Source of the DNA: Nocardiopsis endophytica
Lineage (GTDB): Bacteria; Actinomycetota; Actinomycetes; Streptosporangiales; Streptosporangiaceae
Assembly (NCBI RefSeq): GCF_027706725.1
Contig: NZ_JAQFWQ010000042.1
Location: 1 to 55,342 of the forward strand
Reading direction: 5' to 3'
Length of the DNA: 55,342 nucleotides
Below are positions 35,912 through 45,389 of the stretch, in pieces (position 1 is the stretch's first letter; every line of letters starts with the position of its first letter). Under the pieces are notes generated by a model that worked only from the letters and a program-made list of their open reading frames with translations, did not search any database and was not told the origin of the DNA. The translations under genes and the position numbers were made by a program.

Positions 35912-37189
35912 ATGACAGCCACCGCCGACACCGGCGCGAGCGGCGCCGCCGTCGACCTGACCGACCCGCGCCTGCAGTCCGACCCGCACGGCTTCTTCGC
36001 CGAGCTGAACGCGCGCGAGCAGCCCGTCCCGGCGTCCTTCCCCGGTGTGGAACAGCAGGTCCTGCTGGTCTCCCGCTACGAGGGAGTGCGCGCCGTGCTG
36101 TCGGACCGCCGGTTCGTCAACAACCCCGCCTCCATCGCCGGGGACGACGTGGAGAACGTGCGCGTCAAGCGCCTGATGGACCTGGGCCTGACCCGGGACC
36201 AGGCCCGCTACCTGGTGGACGCCAGCATCCTGGACATGGACGGCGAGGACCACACCCGGATGCGCAAGCACGTCTCGCGCACCTTCACGGTCAAGCGGGT
36301 CAACGCGCTGCGCCCGCGCGTGGAGGAGATCACCGAGCGGCTGCTGGACGAGCTGCCCGGGCACGCCGAGGACGGCGTGGTGGACCTGTCCCGGCACTTC
36401 GCCTACCCGCTGCCGATCACCGTGATCTGCGAGCTGGTGGGGGTGCCCGAGGACCAGCGGATGCAGTGGGGCGACTGGGGCCGCCGGCTGATCGCGGCGG
36501 CGGCCACCGGCGGGCAGCTCGACGCGCTGGAGGGCATCGTCGCCACCACCCGCGAGCTGATCGGCCAGCGGCGCCGGACACCCGCCGACGACCTGATCAC
36601 CGCGCTGATCCGGACCCACGACGAGGACGGGGACCGGCTCTCCGACATCGAGCTGGTCTCGATCGTGCTCACCCTGATCCTGGCCGGGCACGAGACCACC
36701 GCGCACCTGATCACCAACGGCACCCTGGCCCTGCTCGACCACCCCGACCAGCTCCGGCTGCTCCAGGGCGACCCGGACCTGGGGCCGCGCGCCACGCACG
36801 AGCTGATGCGCCGGCACGGCCCCGTGCAGGCCACCCGGATGCGCTACGCCTCCGAGGACATGGAGGTCGACGGCATGCGCTTCCAGCGCGGCGACGTGGT
36901 CTTCGCCGTGCTCGGCGGCGCCAACACCGACCCGGACGTCTTCTCCGAGCCCGACGTCCTGGACCTGACCCGCGAGCCCGCCGGGCGGCGCGAGTCCCAC
37001 GTCGGCTTCGGGCACGGCATCCACTACTGCCTGGGGGCCGCCCTGGCGCGCCAGGAGGGCGAGGTGGCGTTCACCCGGCTCTTCGAGCGCTACCCGAACC
37101 TGTCCCTGGCGGCCGGCCGCGAGGAGCTGGAGCGCGAGCCGTTCCCCCTCTTCTGGCGCCTCAAGGCGCTCCCTGTGCGCCTGGGCTGA
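35912..37189 (+). CDS. Cytochrome P450 (bacterial class I type)
   Basis: 425 residues, soluble. Key motifs: I-helix AGHETT at 258-263 (oxygen activation), a K-helix ELMR motif (E-x-x-R), and the heme loop FGHGIHYCLGAALAR with the thiolate ligand Cys373. It is a monooxygenase needing ferredoxin and ferredoxin reductase, neither of which is encoded nearby. GAGAGGA precedes the ATG. Control by the adjacent TetR regulator is likely. The substrate cannot be deduced; it resembles the CYP105/107-type clade of actinobacterial P450s in motif spelling, which is a loose impression. Confidence 0.94.
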   Translation: MTATADTGASGAAVDLTDPRLQSDPHGFFAELNAREQPVPASFPGVEQQVLLVSRYEGVRAVLSDRRFVNNPASIAGDDVENVRVKRLMDLGLTRDQARYLVDASILDMDGEDHTRMRKHVSRTFTVKRVNALRPRVEEITERLLDELPGHAEDGVVDLSRHFAYPLPITVICELVGVPEDQRMQWGDWGRRLIAAAATGGQLDALEGIVATTRELIGQRRRTPADDLITALIRTHDEDGDRLSDIELVSIVLTLILAGHETTAHLITNGTLALLDHPDQLRLLQGDPDLGPRATHELMRRHGPVQATRMRYASEDMEVDGMRFQRGDVVFAVLGGANTDPDVFSEPDVLDLTREPAGRRESHVGFGHGIHYCLGAALARQEGEVAFTRLFERYPNLSLAAGREELEREPFPLFWRLKALPVRLG

Positions 37190-37239
37190 TTCCGCGCACG
37201 GGCGCACGCCAGGTGGCGCCCGCACGGCCCGGACGCACA

Positions 37240-37286
37240 CGCGGCCCCCGCCCCCGGCTTCCCGGGGTAGGGGCCGCGTTCGTCTT
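37240..37286. terminator. Hairpin between P450 and miaB ends
   Basis: CGCGGCCCC and GGGGCCGCG pair around a GC-rich loop that can fold further, followed by TTCGTCTT on the plus strand. It lies between convergent genes and can serve both. Confidence 0.7.
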
Positions 37287-37305
37287 CAGCGCGCGGGGCG
37301 GGGGC

Positions 37306-38808
37306 TCAGGCGTCGCAGCAGCCCCCGGTGGCGGCCGGCTGCGGGGCGGGAGCCCCCACCGACGGCATGCCGAGCATGACGCCCGCCTGGCCGCCGTCGG
37401 CACCCTCGTCGGCCTTGCCGTTGCGCGCCGCCCAGGCGTCGCCCGCGCGGGTGCGGCGCAGCGCGCGCACGCCCGAGTCGGCGACCAGGTGGTGCGGGGC
37501 CGCGTAGGTGACCCCGACGGTGACCATGTCACCGGGGCGGGGCTCCTCGGCGCCCTCCTCCACGGCGAAGTGGACGAGGCGGTTGTCGGGCGCCCGGCCC
37601 GACAGGCGGCGCCGCTCGCCGTCCTTGCGGCCCTCGCCCTCGGCGACCAGCAGCTCCACCTCGCGCCCGACGAGCTTGGCGTTCTCCTCCTCGGAGATGG
37701 CCTCCTGCAGGGCCACCAGGCGCTCGTAGCGCTCCTGGACGACCTCCTTGGGGAGCTGCCCCTCCATCTCGGCGGCGGGCGTCCCCGGGCGCTTGGAGTA
37801 CTGGAAGGTGAACGCCGAGGAGAACCGGGACTCGCGCACCACGTGCAGCGTCTCCTGGAAGTCCTCCTCGGTCTCGCCGGGGAAGCCGACGATGATGTCG
37901 GTGGTGATGGCGGCCTCGGGCATGGCGGCGCGCACCTTCTCCACGATGCCCAGGAAGCGCTCCTGGCGGTAGGAGCGGCGCATCGCCTTGAGGACCCGGC
38001 TGGACCCCGACTGCAGCGGCATGTGCAGCTGCGGCATGACGTTGGGCGTCTCGGCCATCGCCTCGATCACGTCGTCGGTGAAGTCGCGCGGGTGCGGCGA
38101 GGTGAAGCGCACGCGCTCCAGGCCCTCGATGTCCCCGCAGGCGCGCAGCAGCTTGGAGAAGGCCTGGCGGTCGCCGAACTCCGACCCGTAGGCGTTGACG
38201 TTCTGCCCCAGCAGGGTCACCTCGACCACGCCCTGGTCGACCAGGGCGCGCACCTCGGACAGGACGTCGCCGGGGCGGCGGTCCTTCTCCTTGCCGCGCA
38301 GCTGCGGCACGATGCAGAAGGTGCACGTGTTGTTGCAGCCCACCGAGACCGACACCCACGCCGCGTAGGGCGACTCGCGGCGCGTGGGCAGCGTGGAGGG
38401 GAAGGTCTGCAGCGACTCCTCGATCTCCACCTGGGCCTCGTGCTGCACCCGCGCGCGCTCCAGCAGCACCGGCAGCGAGCCGATGTTGTGGGTGCCGAAC
38501 ACCACGTCGACCCACGGGGCCCGGCGCACGATCTCGCCGCGGTCCTTCTGCGCCAGGCACCCGCCCACGGCGATCTGCATCCCCGGGTGGGCGTCCTTGA
38601 CGGGGCGCAGGTGCCCGAGGTTGCCGTAGAGGCGGTTGTCGGCGTTCTCCCGGACCGCGCACGTGTTGAAAACGATGACGTCTGCGGTGCTGCCTTCGGC
38701 TGCGCGCTCGTACCCCGCGTCCTCCAGCAGGCCGGACAGGCGCTCGGAGTCGTGCACGTTCATCTGGCAGCCGTAGGTCCGCACCTGGTAAGTACGACTC
38801 TGGCTCAC
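37306..38808 (-). CDS. miaB: tRNA-2-methylthio-N6-dimethylallyladenosine synthase
   Basis: 500 residues from a GTG at 38808; an ATG at 38829 would add seven unconserved residues and has no ribosome site. This radical-SAM methylthiotransferase acts after MiaA on A37. The N-terminal UPF0004 domain cysteines are in [24 protein letters not shown] and VGGCLAQKD. The radical-SAM cluster is [11 protein letters not shown] (CxxxCxxC), and a TRAM-like domain follows. The C-terminal tail ends in TGGCCDA, a Cys pair common in actinobacterial homologues. Confidence 0.95.
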   Translation of the reverse strand: MSQSRTYQVRTYGCQMNVHDSERLSGLLEDAGYERAAEGSTADVIVFNTCAVRENADNRLYGNLGHLRPVKDAHPGMQIAVGGCLAQKDRGEIVRRAPWVDVVFGTHNIGSLPVLLERARVQHEAQVEIEESLQTFPSTLPTRRESPYAAWVSVSVGCNNTCTFCIVPQLRGKEKDRRPGDVLSEVRALVDQGVVEVTLLGQNVNAYGSEFGDRQAFSKLLRACGDIEGLERVRFTSPHPRDFTDDVIEAMAETPNVMPQLHMPLQSGSSRVLKAMRRSYRQERFLGIVEKVRAAMPEAAITTDIIVGFPGETEEDFQETLHVVRESRFSSAFTFQYSKRPGTPAAEMEGQLPKEVVQERYERLVALQEAISEEENAKLVGREVELLVAEGEGRKDGERRRLSGRAPDNRLVHFAVEEGAEEPRPGDMVTVGVTYAAPHHLVADSGVRALRRTRAGDAWAARNGKADEGADGGQAGVMLGMPSVGAPAPQPAATGGCCDA

Positions 38809-38835
38809 AGGTCCCAGGCTAGTGGCCATACGGGG

Positions 38836-38870
38836 CGGGGCCGACCGCCGGTGTCCGGCGGCCGGCCCCG
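38836..38870 (-). terminator. Hairpin after the TRAP operon
   Basis: CGGGGCCGACCGCCGG and CCGGCGGCCGGCCCCG pair over 16 bases with one mismatch around a TGT loop, 19 bases past the permease stop and just before miaB. Confidence 0.75.
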
Positions 38871-38889
38871 CGCCCGGGAGCCCCCGGGG

Positions 38890-41109
38890 TCAGGCGGTCG
38901 CCGCGGCCTGCGCCGGAGCGGCCGCGGGGCGGTGCCGGAACCACTGGTAGCCGAAGATCGCTCCGGCGACCACCAGCCCGGCCAGGTCGCTCTCCCAGCC
39001 GTAGTAGAGCAGCGCGATCCCGGCCGCGGCCAGCGGGATCCGCAGGTACCAGCCGATGGCCGTGTTGATGTACCCGACGACCGCCACGCCCACGACGGAC
39101 GCGCCCAGGATGCCGGTGACCGCCGCCAGCAGTCCGGTCGCCCAGGTGGTCTCCTGCAGCAGCAGCTCGGGCGAGAGCACGAACATGAACGGCACCACGA
39201 AGCCCGAGACCGCGATGCGCACCGAGTGCGCGCCCGTCATGATCGGATTGCCCCCGGAGATGCCGGACGCCGCGTAGGCCGCCAGGCAGACCGGCGGGGT
39301 GATGTCGGCCATCACGCCGAAGTAGTAGACGAACATGTGCGCCGTCAGCAGCATCGCCACCGTGGGGGCCTCCAGGTCGCCCTGCAGGATCGTGATGATC
39401 GCGGGGGCGGCCAGGGTGGCGGTGATGACGTAGTTCGCTGTGGTCGGCACGCCGATGCCCAGGATCAGGCAGGCGAGCATGGACAGCACCATGGTCGGCA
39501 GCAGCTGCCCCCCGGCCAGGGACAGCAGGCCGTCGCTGAGCTTGAGGCCCAGCCCGGTCAGCGTGATCACGCCGGCGATGATGCCGGCGGTGGCGGTGGC
39601 CACGATGATCGGCACCGCCACCCGGGCCGCGTTCACCAGGCCGTCCAGCAGCCCCCAGGGGCTCAGCCGGTCGGGCATGTCCTGCCAGCGCCCCAGCGCC
39701 AGGAAGACCAGCTGCGCCACGATGTTCATGCCGACGGTGATGGCGATGGCGCCCATCGCCGAGAAGATCGGCGAGTAGCCCATGGACAGCAGCACGAACA
39801 GCCCGATGATCGGGATGAGCATGTAGCCGCGGGTGACCATCAGGCGGCGCACGCTCGGCAGCAGCCGCTTGGGGATGCCGCGGATGCCCAGCTTCTTGGA
39901 GTCGTAGTGCACGACGATGAACTGGGCGACGAAGAACAGGATCGCCGGGACGATCGCCGCCTGGATGATCTCCAGGTAGGGCACGCCGGTGAACTCGATC
40001 ATGATGAACGCCGCGGCGCCCATGATCGGCGGGGCGATCTGCCCGCCCGTGGAGGAGGCGGCCTCCACCGCGCCGGCGTACTCGGGCTTGTAGCCCGACT
40101 TCTTCATCATCGGGATGGTGAAGGCGCCGTTGGAGACGGTGTTGGCCACCGAGCTTCCGGTGATGGTCCCGGAGAAGGCGCTGGTGACGATGCCGACCTT
40201 GGCGGTGCCGCCGGTCGCCCACCCGGTGCTGCCCAGCGCCAGGTCGGTGAAGAAGCGCTCCATGCCGGTCCGGGTGAGCATGGAGGCGAAGATCAGGAAC
40301 AGGAAGATGAAGGTGGAGGAGATCGCCAGCGGTGTGCCGAACACGCCCTCGGTGCCCAGGAACATCGAGGAGACGATGCGGTCGATGGTGTAGCCGCCGT
40401 GGTGCAGGAACCCGGGCATGAGCGGGCCGAACAGCGCGTAGGCCAGCATCAGCGAGCCGAGGAGCACCAGCGCGGTGCCCAGCGTGCGCTGGGCGGCCAC
40501 CAGCACCAGCAGGATGCCCACCGTGCCCACGGCGACGTACTCGGGGGTGATCCGCCCGGCCGACAGGATGATGTCCTGGTAGTTCACCACCAGGAACATC
40601 CCCGACCCGATGCCCAGCAGGGCGAGCACCACGTCGGCCACCGGCATGCCCAGCGGGCGCCAGGGCACGTAGCGGGCCGCCTGCACGAGCAGCAGCACCC
40701 CCACCGCCGGGGCCAGCACGTACCAGTCCGCGATCTGGAAGGCCGCCAGGTAGGCGAGGATGCCCACGCCCCCGGCGGTCAGCGCCCATCCGTAGATCCG
40801 CTGGTTGCGGGTGTCCTGCTCCTTGGCCGGGTAGAGCAGGAAGACCAGCCCCAGCCCCAGGGCCAGGTGCACACCGCGCTGCTGCAGCCCGGGCAGGGTG
40901 CCGAAGGCCCCCGTGTACAGGTGGAACAGGCTCAACACGAGGCCGACCGCGAAGACCGCCCCCCGCCACAGGCCCCGCATGTCCTTCCGCGTGCCCGCGG
41001 TCTCCTCCGCCGCGTCGTGCTGCTCCAGCTCGGCGACGTCCTTCTCCAGCTCCCGCAGGACCTCGGGGTCCTCGGTCGCGGGAGCGGCGGGCGTCGGGTC
41101 GTTCGTCAT
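38890..41109 (-). CDS. TRAP transporter fused permease (TAXI type, 4TM/12TM)
   Basis: 739 residues and strongly hydrophobic. After a charged N-terminus of about 45 residues there are several helices of the small-subunit type. The DctM-like large domain follows: GTPLAISSTFIFLFLIFASM, GTAKVGIVTSAFSGTITGSS, SSTGGQIAPPIMGAAAFIMI and MADITPPVCLAAYAASGISG. These are standard in the fused permeases that partner TAXI binding proteins. Such systems import organic acids or amino acids with a sodium or proton gradient. It follows the TAXI protein and DUF1850 gene on the same strand, 21 bases after the latter, forming a complete operon. Confidence 0.95.
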   Translation of the reverse strand: MTNDPTPAAPATEDPEVLRELEKDVAELEQHDAAEETAGTRKDMRGLWRGAVFAVGLVLSLFHLYTGAFGTLPGLQQRGVHLALGLGLVFLLYPAKEQDTRNQRIYGWALTAGGVGILAYLAAFQIADWYVLAPAVGVLLLVQAARYVPWRPLGMPVADVVLALLGIGSGMFLVVNYQDIILSAGRITPEYVAVGTVGILLVLVAAQRTLGTALVLLGSLMLAYALFGPLMPGFLHHGGYTIDRIVSSMFLGTEGVFGTPLAISSTFIFLFLIFASMLTRTGMERFFTDLALGSTGWATGGTAKVGIVTSAFSGTITGSSVANTVSNGAFTIPMMKKSGYKPEYAGAVEAASSTGGQIAPPIMGAAAFIMIEFTGVPYLEIIQAAIVPAILFFVAQFIVVHYDSKKLGIRGIPKRLLPSVRRLMVTRGYMLIPIIGLFVLLSMGYSPIFSAMGAIAITVGMNIVAQLVFLALGRWQDMPDRLSPWGLLDGLVNAARVAVPIIVATATAGIIAGVITLTGLGLKLSDGLLSLAGGQLLPTMVLSMLACLILGIGVPTTANYVITATLAAPAIITILQGDLEAPTVAMLLTAHMFVYYFGVMADITPPVCLAAYAASGISGGNPIMTGAHSVRIAVSGFVVPFMFVLSPELLLQETTWATGLLAAVTGILGASVVGVAVVGYINTAIGWYLRIPLAAAGIALLYYGWESDLAGLVVAGAIFGYQWFRHRPAAAPAQAAATA

Positions 41110-41130
41110 CGCCCCATCCCCATCCTCGTC

Positions 41131-41688
41131 TCAGGCGTCCCGGCGGGGGCGGGGTCGCCCCCCGCCCCGGACGCGCAATTCCACACGTGCTCCCCGCCGC
41201 GTCAGGTCGAGCAGGCGCACGCGCCCTCCCCCCGGCAGGGTGAGGGTGTGGTCCACCGCGGGGCCGCCCACCATCACCTGGACGGCGCCCAGGGGGCGCC
41301 CGTGGTGCAGCACCCGGTAGCCGTCCTCGCCGCGCAGGAACTCGGTGGTGGTCCCGCCGATGTGCTCGGGGCCCACCGGAAGGTTGGCCCCGAAGGTGTC
41401 GAAGCGCATCTCCTCCATGGACAGCACCCCGTTGCGCACGGAGAACTCCTCCTCCACCGGCCGCTTGGCGATGGAGTGGACGTGCACCATCAGAATCCGG
41501 TCGCCCTCGCGGACCGGCACGGACAGCAGCAGCCGCCCGGCCGACAGGTCGGCCGCCTCGAAGCGCGCCCCGGCGGCCTCCGCGCCGCCGTACGTGGCCA
41601 TCGCCAGGAGCGCCCCGGCGGCGACCACCGCTCCGTCCCGTAGGAAGCGGCGGCGCCCGGGACCGACCCGGTGCGCCGCCTGCCTCAC
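41131..41688 (-). CDS. DUF1850 protein of the TRAP operon
   Basis: 185 residues from a GTG at 41688 with GGACGG upstream. An N-terminal RRRFLRDGAVVAAGALLAMA stretch looks like a signal or anchor helix, with twin arginines. RFEAADLSAGRLLLSVPVRE, MVHVHSIAKRPVEEEFSVRN and MEEMRFDTFGANLPVGPEHI match DUF1850, which is found almost only between TAXI binding-protein genes and fused TRAP permeases. It probably acts in the transport complex outside the membrane. It sits exactly in that position here, 16 bases after the binding protein. Confidence 0.85.
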   Translation of the reverse strand: MRQAAHRVGPGRRRFLRDGAVVAAGALLAMATYGGAEAAGARFEAADLSAGRLLLSVPVREGDRILMVHVHSIAKRPVEEEFSVRNGVLSMEEMRFDTFGANLPVGPEHIGGTTTEFLRGEDGYRVLHHGRPLGAVQVMVGGPAVDHTLTLPGGGRVRLLDLTRRGARVELRVRGGGRPRPRRDA

Positions 41689-41704
41689 TGTGCCGTCCGG
41701 GGCG

Positions 41705-42721
41705 TCAGCCCAGGGCGCCTTCCTCCTCGTAGAAGCGCTCGGCGCCGGGGTGCAGGTCGACCGCGCCCTGGCCCTCCAGGGCGGTGTCGAGCTGGACCTG
41801 CTCGCCGACGTCGTGGCCGATCTCGCCGGCACGCTCGTACATCTCCTTGGTGAGGTTGTAGGCGAGGTCGTCGCTCATGCTGCCGCGCACGTACATGGTC
41901 GCCCAGTTGGTCACCGTGGTGACGTCCTCGTCCTGGCCGTTGTAGGTGTCGGCCGGGATGTCCAGGGTGCTGTAGGACGGGTTGTCCTCCTGGAGCTGCT
42001 CCAGGCCGTCCCCGGCGAACTGCACCAGCCGGACGTCGCTGGTCGTGGCCACCTGCTCGATGCTGCCGGCCGGGACCGCCAGGACCGCGAAGGCCGCGTC
42101 GGTCTGGCCGTCGCCCAGCTTGGTGGCCGCGTCCTCGAAGGTGCTGTTGAACGGCTCGATGTCGTCCATGCTGATGCCGTAGGCCTCGAGCACGGCCTCG
42201 GCGGCCAGCGCGGTGCCGCTGCCGGGCGGGCCGACGTCCACGCGCTTGCCCTTGAGGTCCTCCACCGTCTCGATGCCCGAGTCCTCGGTCGCGACGATCT
42301 GCAGGACCTCCGGGTAGACGTTGCCCAGCATGAACACGTCGTCGCCGTTCTCGATCGGCTCGTCGGCGAAGTCGTTCTCGCCGTTGACCGCGTCGGCGGC
42401 GACGCCGTTGATCGCCATGGCGATGTCGATCTCGCCCTGGTCGAGCAGGCGCATGTTCTCCACCGAGGCCCCGGTGGACTGGGTCGACACGCTCGCGTCG
42501 TCGATGTTGTCCGACCAGATCTGCGCGATCTCGCCGCCGAGCGGGTAGTAGGTGCCGCCGGTGCTGCCGGTGCCCAGGGTCAGGTCGCCGCCGGTGACCT
42601 CCTCGTCACCGCCGCCCGCGCCGGGGACGCTCCCGCCGCCGCACCCCGCGGCCGCTATCACGCCCGCAGCCGCCACAGCGGTAACGGCTGCGAAGCGCTT
42701 GGCCGTGATTCTCGTCGTCAT
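41705..42721 (-). CDS. TAXI-family TRAP solute-binding lipoprotein
   Basis: 338 residues. A lipoprotein signal ends at Cys27 (AAVTAVAAAGVIAAAGC). The mature part has LTLGTGSTGGTYYPLGGEIA, STQSTGASVENMRLLDQGEI, VDVGPPGSGTALAAEAVLEA and YVRGSMSDDLAYNLTKEMYE, diagnostic of TAXI proteins. Ligands in this family include glutamate, 2-oxoglutarate and other acids; the ligand here is unknown. GAGGAGG precedes the ATG. It leads the operon, with a likely promoter and tandem operators just upstream. Confidence 0.95.
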   Translation of the reverse strand: MTTRITAKRFAAVTAVAAAGVIAAAGCGGGSVPGAGGGDEEVTGGDLTLGTGSTGGTYYPLGGEIAQIWSDNIDDASVSTQSTGASVENMRLLDQGEIDIAMAINGVAADAVNGENDFADEPIENGDDVFMLGNVYPEVLQIVATEDSGIETVEDLKGKRVDVGPPGSGTALAAEAVLEAYGISMDDIEPFNSTFEDAATKLGDGQTDAAFAVLAVPAGSIEQVATTSDVRLVQFAGDGLEQLQEDNPSYSTLDIPADTYNGQDEDVTTVTNWATMYVRGSMSDDLAYNLTKEMYERAGEIGHDVGEQVQLDTALEGQGAVDLHPGAERFYEEEGALG

Positions 42722-42755
42722 TCCGAGCGTCCTCCTCGCGCGATGAATGTCGCTT

Positions 42756-42796
42756 GCTCACTGAGCGGCTCACTGAGCGTGGACAGGGACTATAGA
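42756..42796 (-). promoter_or_regulatory. TAXI operon promoter and tandem operator
   Basis: GCTCACTGAGCG occurs twice in tandem (42756-42767 and 42768-42779). Each copy contains the palindrome GCTCA-C-TGAGC. On the minus strand TATAGT at 42796-42791 is a good -10, which would put the transcription start near 42,784, just before the repeats. Two adjacent palindromes behind a start site suggest a repressor binding cooperatively. No regulator gene is adjacent. Confidence 0.55.
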
Positions 42797-43154
42797 CACG
42801 CGAGCGAATACACCGCCGCTCCTGCGCGGTCACAAGTGGGGAACAAATGCCCCCTCCCGCCCCGTCTGGCCGACGGCATTCCCCCTGCGGACCCCGGACA
42901 ACCCGGTCCGGGGGCGCCGGTTCCGGCCTTCGCGCGCAGGCGCGGGCGGACATGCGCGCAGGCGGGCGCGGGCGGGCGCGGGCGGGCGCACACGGAGGAA
43001 CGGCCCCTTCACCCAGGGCGTCCGCACCACGCGCACCGGGGCGCGGGGACGGGCCGAAACCCCAGGGAACGCACCTGTCGGCTCGTCCGGAGCTCCCCTG
43101 GGGGACTAAGGTCGACATGCCACACAAAATCCCCGCGAACGCAGAGATCCTCTT
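42797..43154. other. Divergent intergenic region with GC tandem repeat
   Basis: No gene is supported. It holds three tandem copies of GGCGGGCGCG (42961-42990) after looser GCGCGC-rich DNA, and GACTAAGGTCGAC at about 43,109-43,121 that may be part of the S9 peptidase promoter. The peptidase has only a weak AGAG ribosome site. Confidence 0.5.
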
Positions 43155-45380
43155 ATGACCGACCGCGTGACGGCCCCCCACGGCGCCTGGCCATCGCCGA
43201 TCTCAGCGAGCGACGTCGCCCGAGGCACCCGCCGCCTGGGGTTCCCCGCGACCGCCGACGGCGAGGTCTGGTGGGAGGAGGCCCGCCCCGAGGAGGGCGG
43301 GCGCACCACGGTGATGCGGTGCGGCCCCGACGGCGCCCCCGCCGAGCTGCTCGAGGCCCCGTGGAGCGCCTTTACCCGGGTGCACGAGTACGGCGGCCGC
43401 TCCTTCCTGCCGGTTCCCCGGCGCGACGACAAGGCGCTCACCCGCTATGGCATCGTCTTCGCCGAGGCGAGCGACCAGCGGCTCTACCTGCTCGAACGCG
43501 GAGCGCGCGAGCCCCGGCCCCTGACCCCCGCCCCGGCGTTCCCCGGGGCGCTGCGCTATGCCGACCCGGCCCTGTCGCCCGACGGCCGCCGGATCGTGTG
43601 CGTGCGCGAGCGCCATGCCGGCGACGGCTCGGTGGACCGGGCGATCGTGTCGGTCCCGCTGTCCGGGCGGGCCGCCGAGGACCCGTCGGCCGTGGCGGAG
43701 CTGGTCACCGGCGCCGACTTCTACGCCTCCCCCACGCCCTCCCCCGACGGGGAGCACCTGGCCTGGGTGGCGTGGAACCACCCGCGCATGCCCTGGGACG
43801 GCACCGAGCTGCGCGTGGGCGGGCTGAGCGCCAACGGTGTGGAGCGCCCCTACACCCTCAAGGGCGGGGTGGACGAGTCGGTGCTGCAGCCGGTGTGGTG
43901 CGGACCCTCGCGCCTGCGCTTCGTGTCGGACTGGTCGGGCTGGTGGAACCTGTACGAGATCGGCCTGACCGGGCAGGCGGTCGCGCTCTACCCCGACGAG
44001 CGCGAGTTCACCCCGGGGCCGTCGCGGCTGGGCGTGTGCTCCTGCGTTCCGCTGGCCGACGGGCGCCTGGTGGTGCTGCAGGGCGGCGCCGACCTGGTGC
44101 CCGCCGTGTACGACCCGGACACGCTGGAGCTCACCCCGCTGGACACGGGTGCCTTCACCACCTGGGAGACGCTCGGCGGCGACGGCGGGCAGGTCGTCGG
44201 CATCGCCTCGGGGCCGCAGGCCCCGCAGAGCCTGGTGCGGCTGGACCCGGCCACCGGCAGGACGCAGGTGCTCCGCTCCAGCCGGGAGGAGATGCCCGAT
44301 GCCGCGCTGCTGCCGGTTCCCCGGCAGGTGGAGTTCTCGGGCAAGTACGGCGCCGCCGTCCACGCCAACGTGTACCCGCCGACCAACCCGCGGGGGACGG
44401 CGGACGGTCCGGCGCCCTACGCGGTGTGGGTGCACGGCGGCCCGGTGGGGCGCGCCACGAGCGGGCTCGACCTGATGAAGGCGTACTTCACCAGTCGCGG
44501 CATCGGCGTGGTGGACGTCAACTACAGCGGGTCGCTGGGGTTCGGCCGCACCTACCGCGAGCGGATCGCGGGCATGTGGGGCGTGGTCGACGTGGAGGAC
44601 GTCGAGGCCGTGGCGCGCTCGCTGGTGGAGTCGGGTGAGGCCGACCCCGCGCGGCTGGCGGTGCGCGGCCCGAGCGCGGGCGGGTACACCGCCCTGCTCG
44701 CGGCGGCCGGCGACACGTTCGCCTGCGCGATGTCGCTGTTCGGGGTGGCGGACCTGCTGCAGCTGGCCGCGACCACGCACGACTACGAGTCGCATTACCT
44801 GGACACCCTGGTGGGGCCGCTGCCCGGCTACAAGGCGACCTACCGCGAGCGCTCGCCGATCGGCAAGGCGGACCAGGTGCGGGTGCCGGTGCTGCTGTTG
44901 CAGGGCACGGAGGACCGCGTGGTCCCCAAGGAGCAGACTCGGGACTTCGCCAGGGCGCTGGCGGACAACGGGGTGCGCCACGCGATGCTGGAGTTCGAGG
45001 GCGAGGGGCACGGTTTCGCCTCAGCCGACTCCATCGAGCGGGGGCTGGAGGCGGAGCTGGCCTTCTACGGGGAGGTCTTCGGCTTCACCCCGCCGGGGGT
45101 GCCCGGGATCGAGCTGGTCACCGAGTACCCCGACCCGGAGCTGGAGGCCGAGCCGCTGCCGGAGCTGGAGGACACCGGCCCCAGGTCCGCGCACGCCCCT
45201 GACGGAGACGGAGAGGCCCAGCCGGCCGCACCGGCGGCGCAGGCCACACCCGCGACGGAGACGCCGTCCGCGCCGCCGGAGGTCCCGGACGCACCGCAGG
45301 ACGCCGAACCGGACCTGATCCCCTGGTCGGAGCCGCCCGGCGGCTCCCGAGCCCCGGAGAGGGACCGCCCGCACCCCTGA
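43155..45380 (+). CDS. S9 family serine peptidase (prolyl oligopeptidase/acylaminoacyl type)
   Basis: 741 residues, no signal peptide, so probably cytoplasmic. The N-terminal propeller has Asp-box-like blades (YADPALSPDGRRIVCVRERH; YASPTPSPDGEHLAWVAWNH). The C-terminal alpha/beta hydrolase domain has VWVHGGPVGRATSGLDLMKA, the nucleophile in GPSAGGY with Ser507, Asp in LLQGTEDRVVPKEQ, and His in EGEGHGFASAD. The last about 95 residues are an acidic, Pro/Ala-rich extension beyond the usual end, probably disordered. Substrates are likely short or N-acylated peptides. Downstream lies a long repeat block. Confidence 0.92.
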   Translation: MTDRVTAPHGAWPSPISASDVARGTRRLGFPATADGEVWWEEARPEEGGRTTVMRCGPDGAPAELLEAPWSAFTRVHEYGGRSFLPVPRRDDKALTRYGIVFAEASDQRLYLLERGAREPRPLTPAPAFPGALRYADPALSPDGRRIVCVRERHAGDGSVDRAIVSVPLSGRAAEDPSAVAELVTGADFYASPTPSPDGEHLAWVAWNHPRMPWDGTELRVGGLSANGVERPYTLKGGVDESVLQPVWCGPSRLRFVSDWSGWWNLYEIGLTGQAVALYPDEREFTPGPSRLGVCSCVPLADGRLVVLQGGADLVPAVYDPDTLELTPLDTGAFTTWETLGGDGGQVVGIASGPQAPQSLVRLDPATGRTQVLRSSREEMPDAALLPVPRQVEFSGKYGAAVHANVYPPTNPRGTADGPAPYAVWVHGGPVGRATSGLDLMKAYFTSRGIGVVDVNYSGSLGFGRTYRERIAGMWGVVDVEDVEAVARSLVESGEADPARLAVRGPSAGGYTALLAAAGDTFACAMSLFGVADLLQLAATTHDYESHYLDTLVGPLPGYKATYRERSPIGKADQVRVPVLLLQGTEDRVVPKEQTRDFARALADNGVRHAMLEFEGEGHGFASADSIERGLEAELAFYGEVFGFTPPGVPGIELVTEYPDPELEAEPLPELEDTGPRSAHAPDGDGEAQPAAPAAQATPATETPSAPPEVPDAPQDAEPDLIPWSEPPGGSRAPERDRPHP

Positions 45381-45389
45381 GCGCCCCCT

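Noticed and set aside
35875-41643. A nearly 1900-codon open frame on the plus strand across the P450, miaB and TRAP genes
   Set aside because: It is antisense or out of frame to well-supported genes, has extreme His/Gly/Arg/Asp composition and shows no family motif. High GC content removes stop codons.
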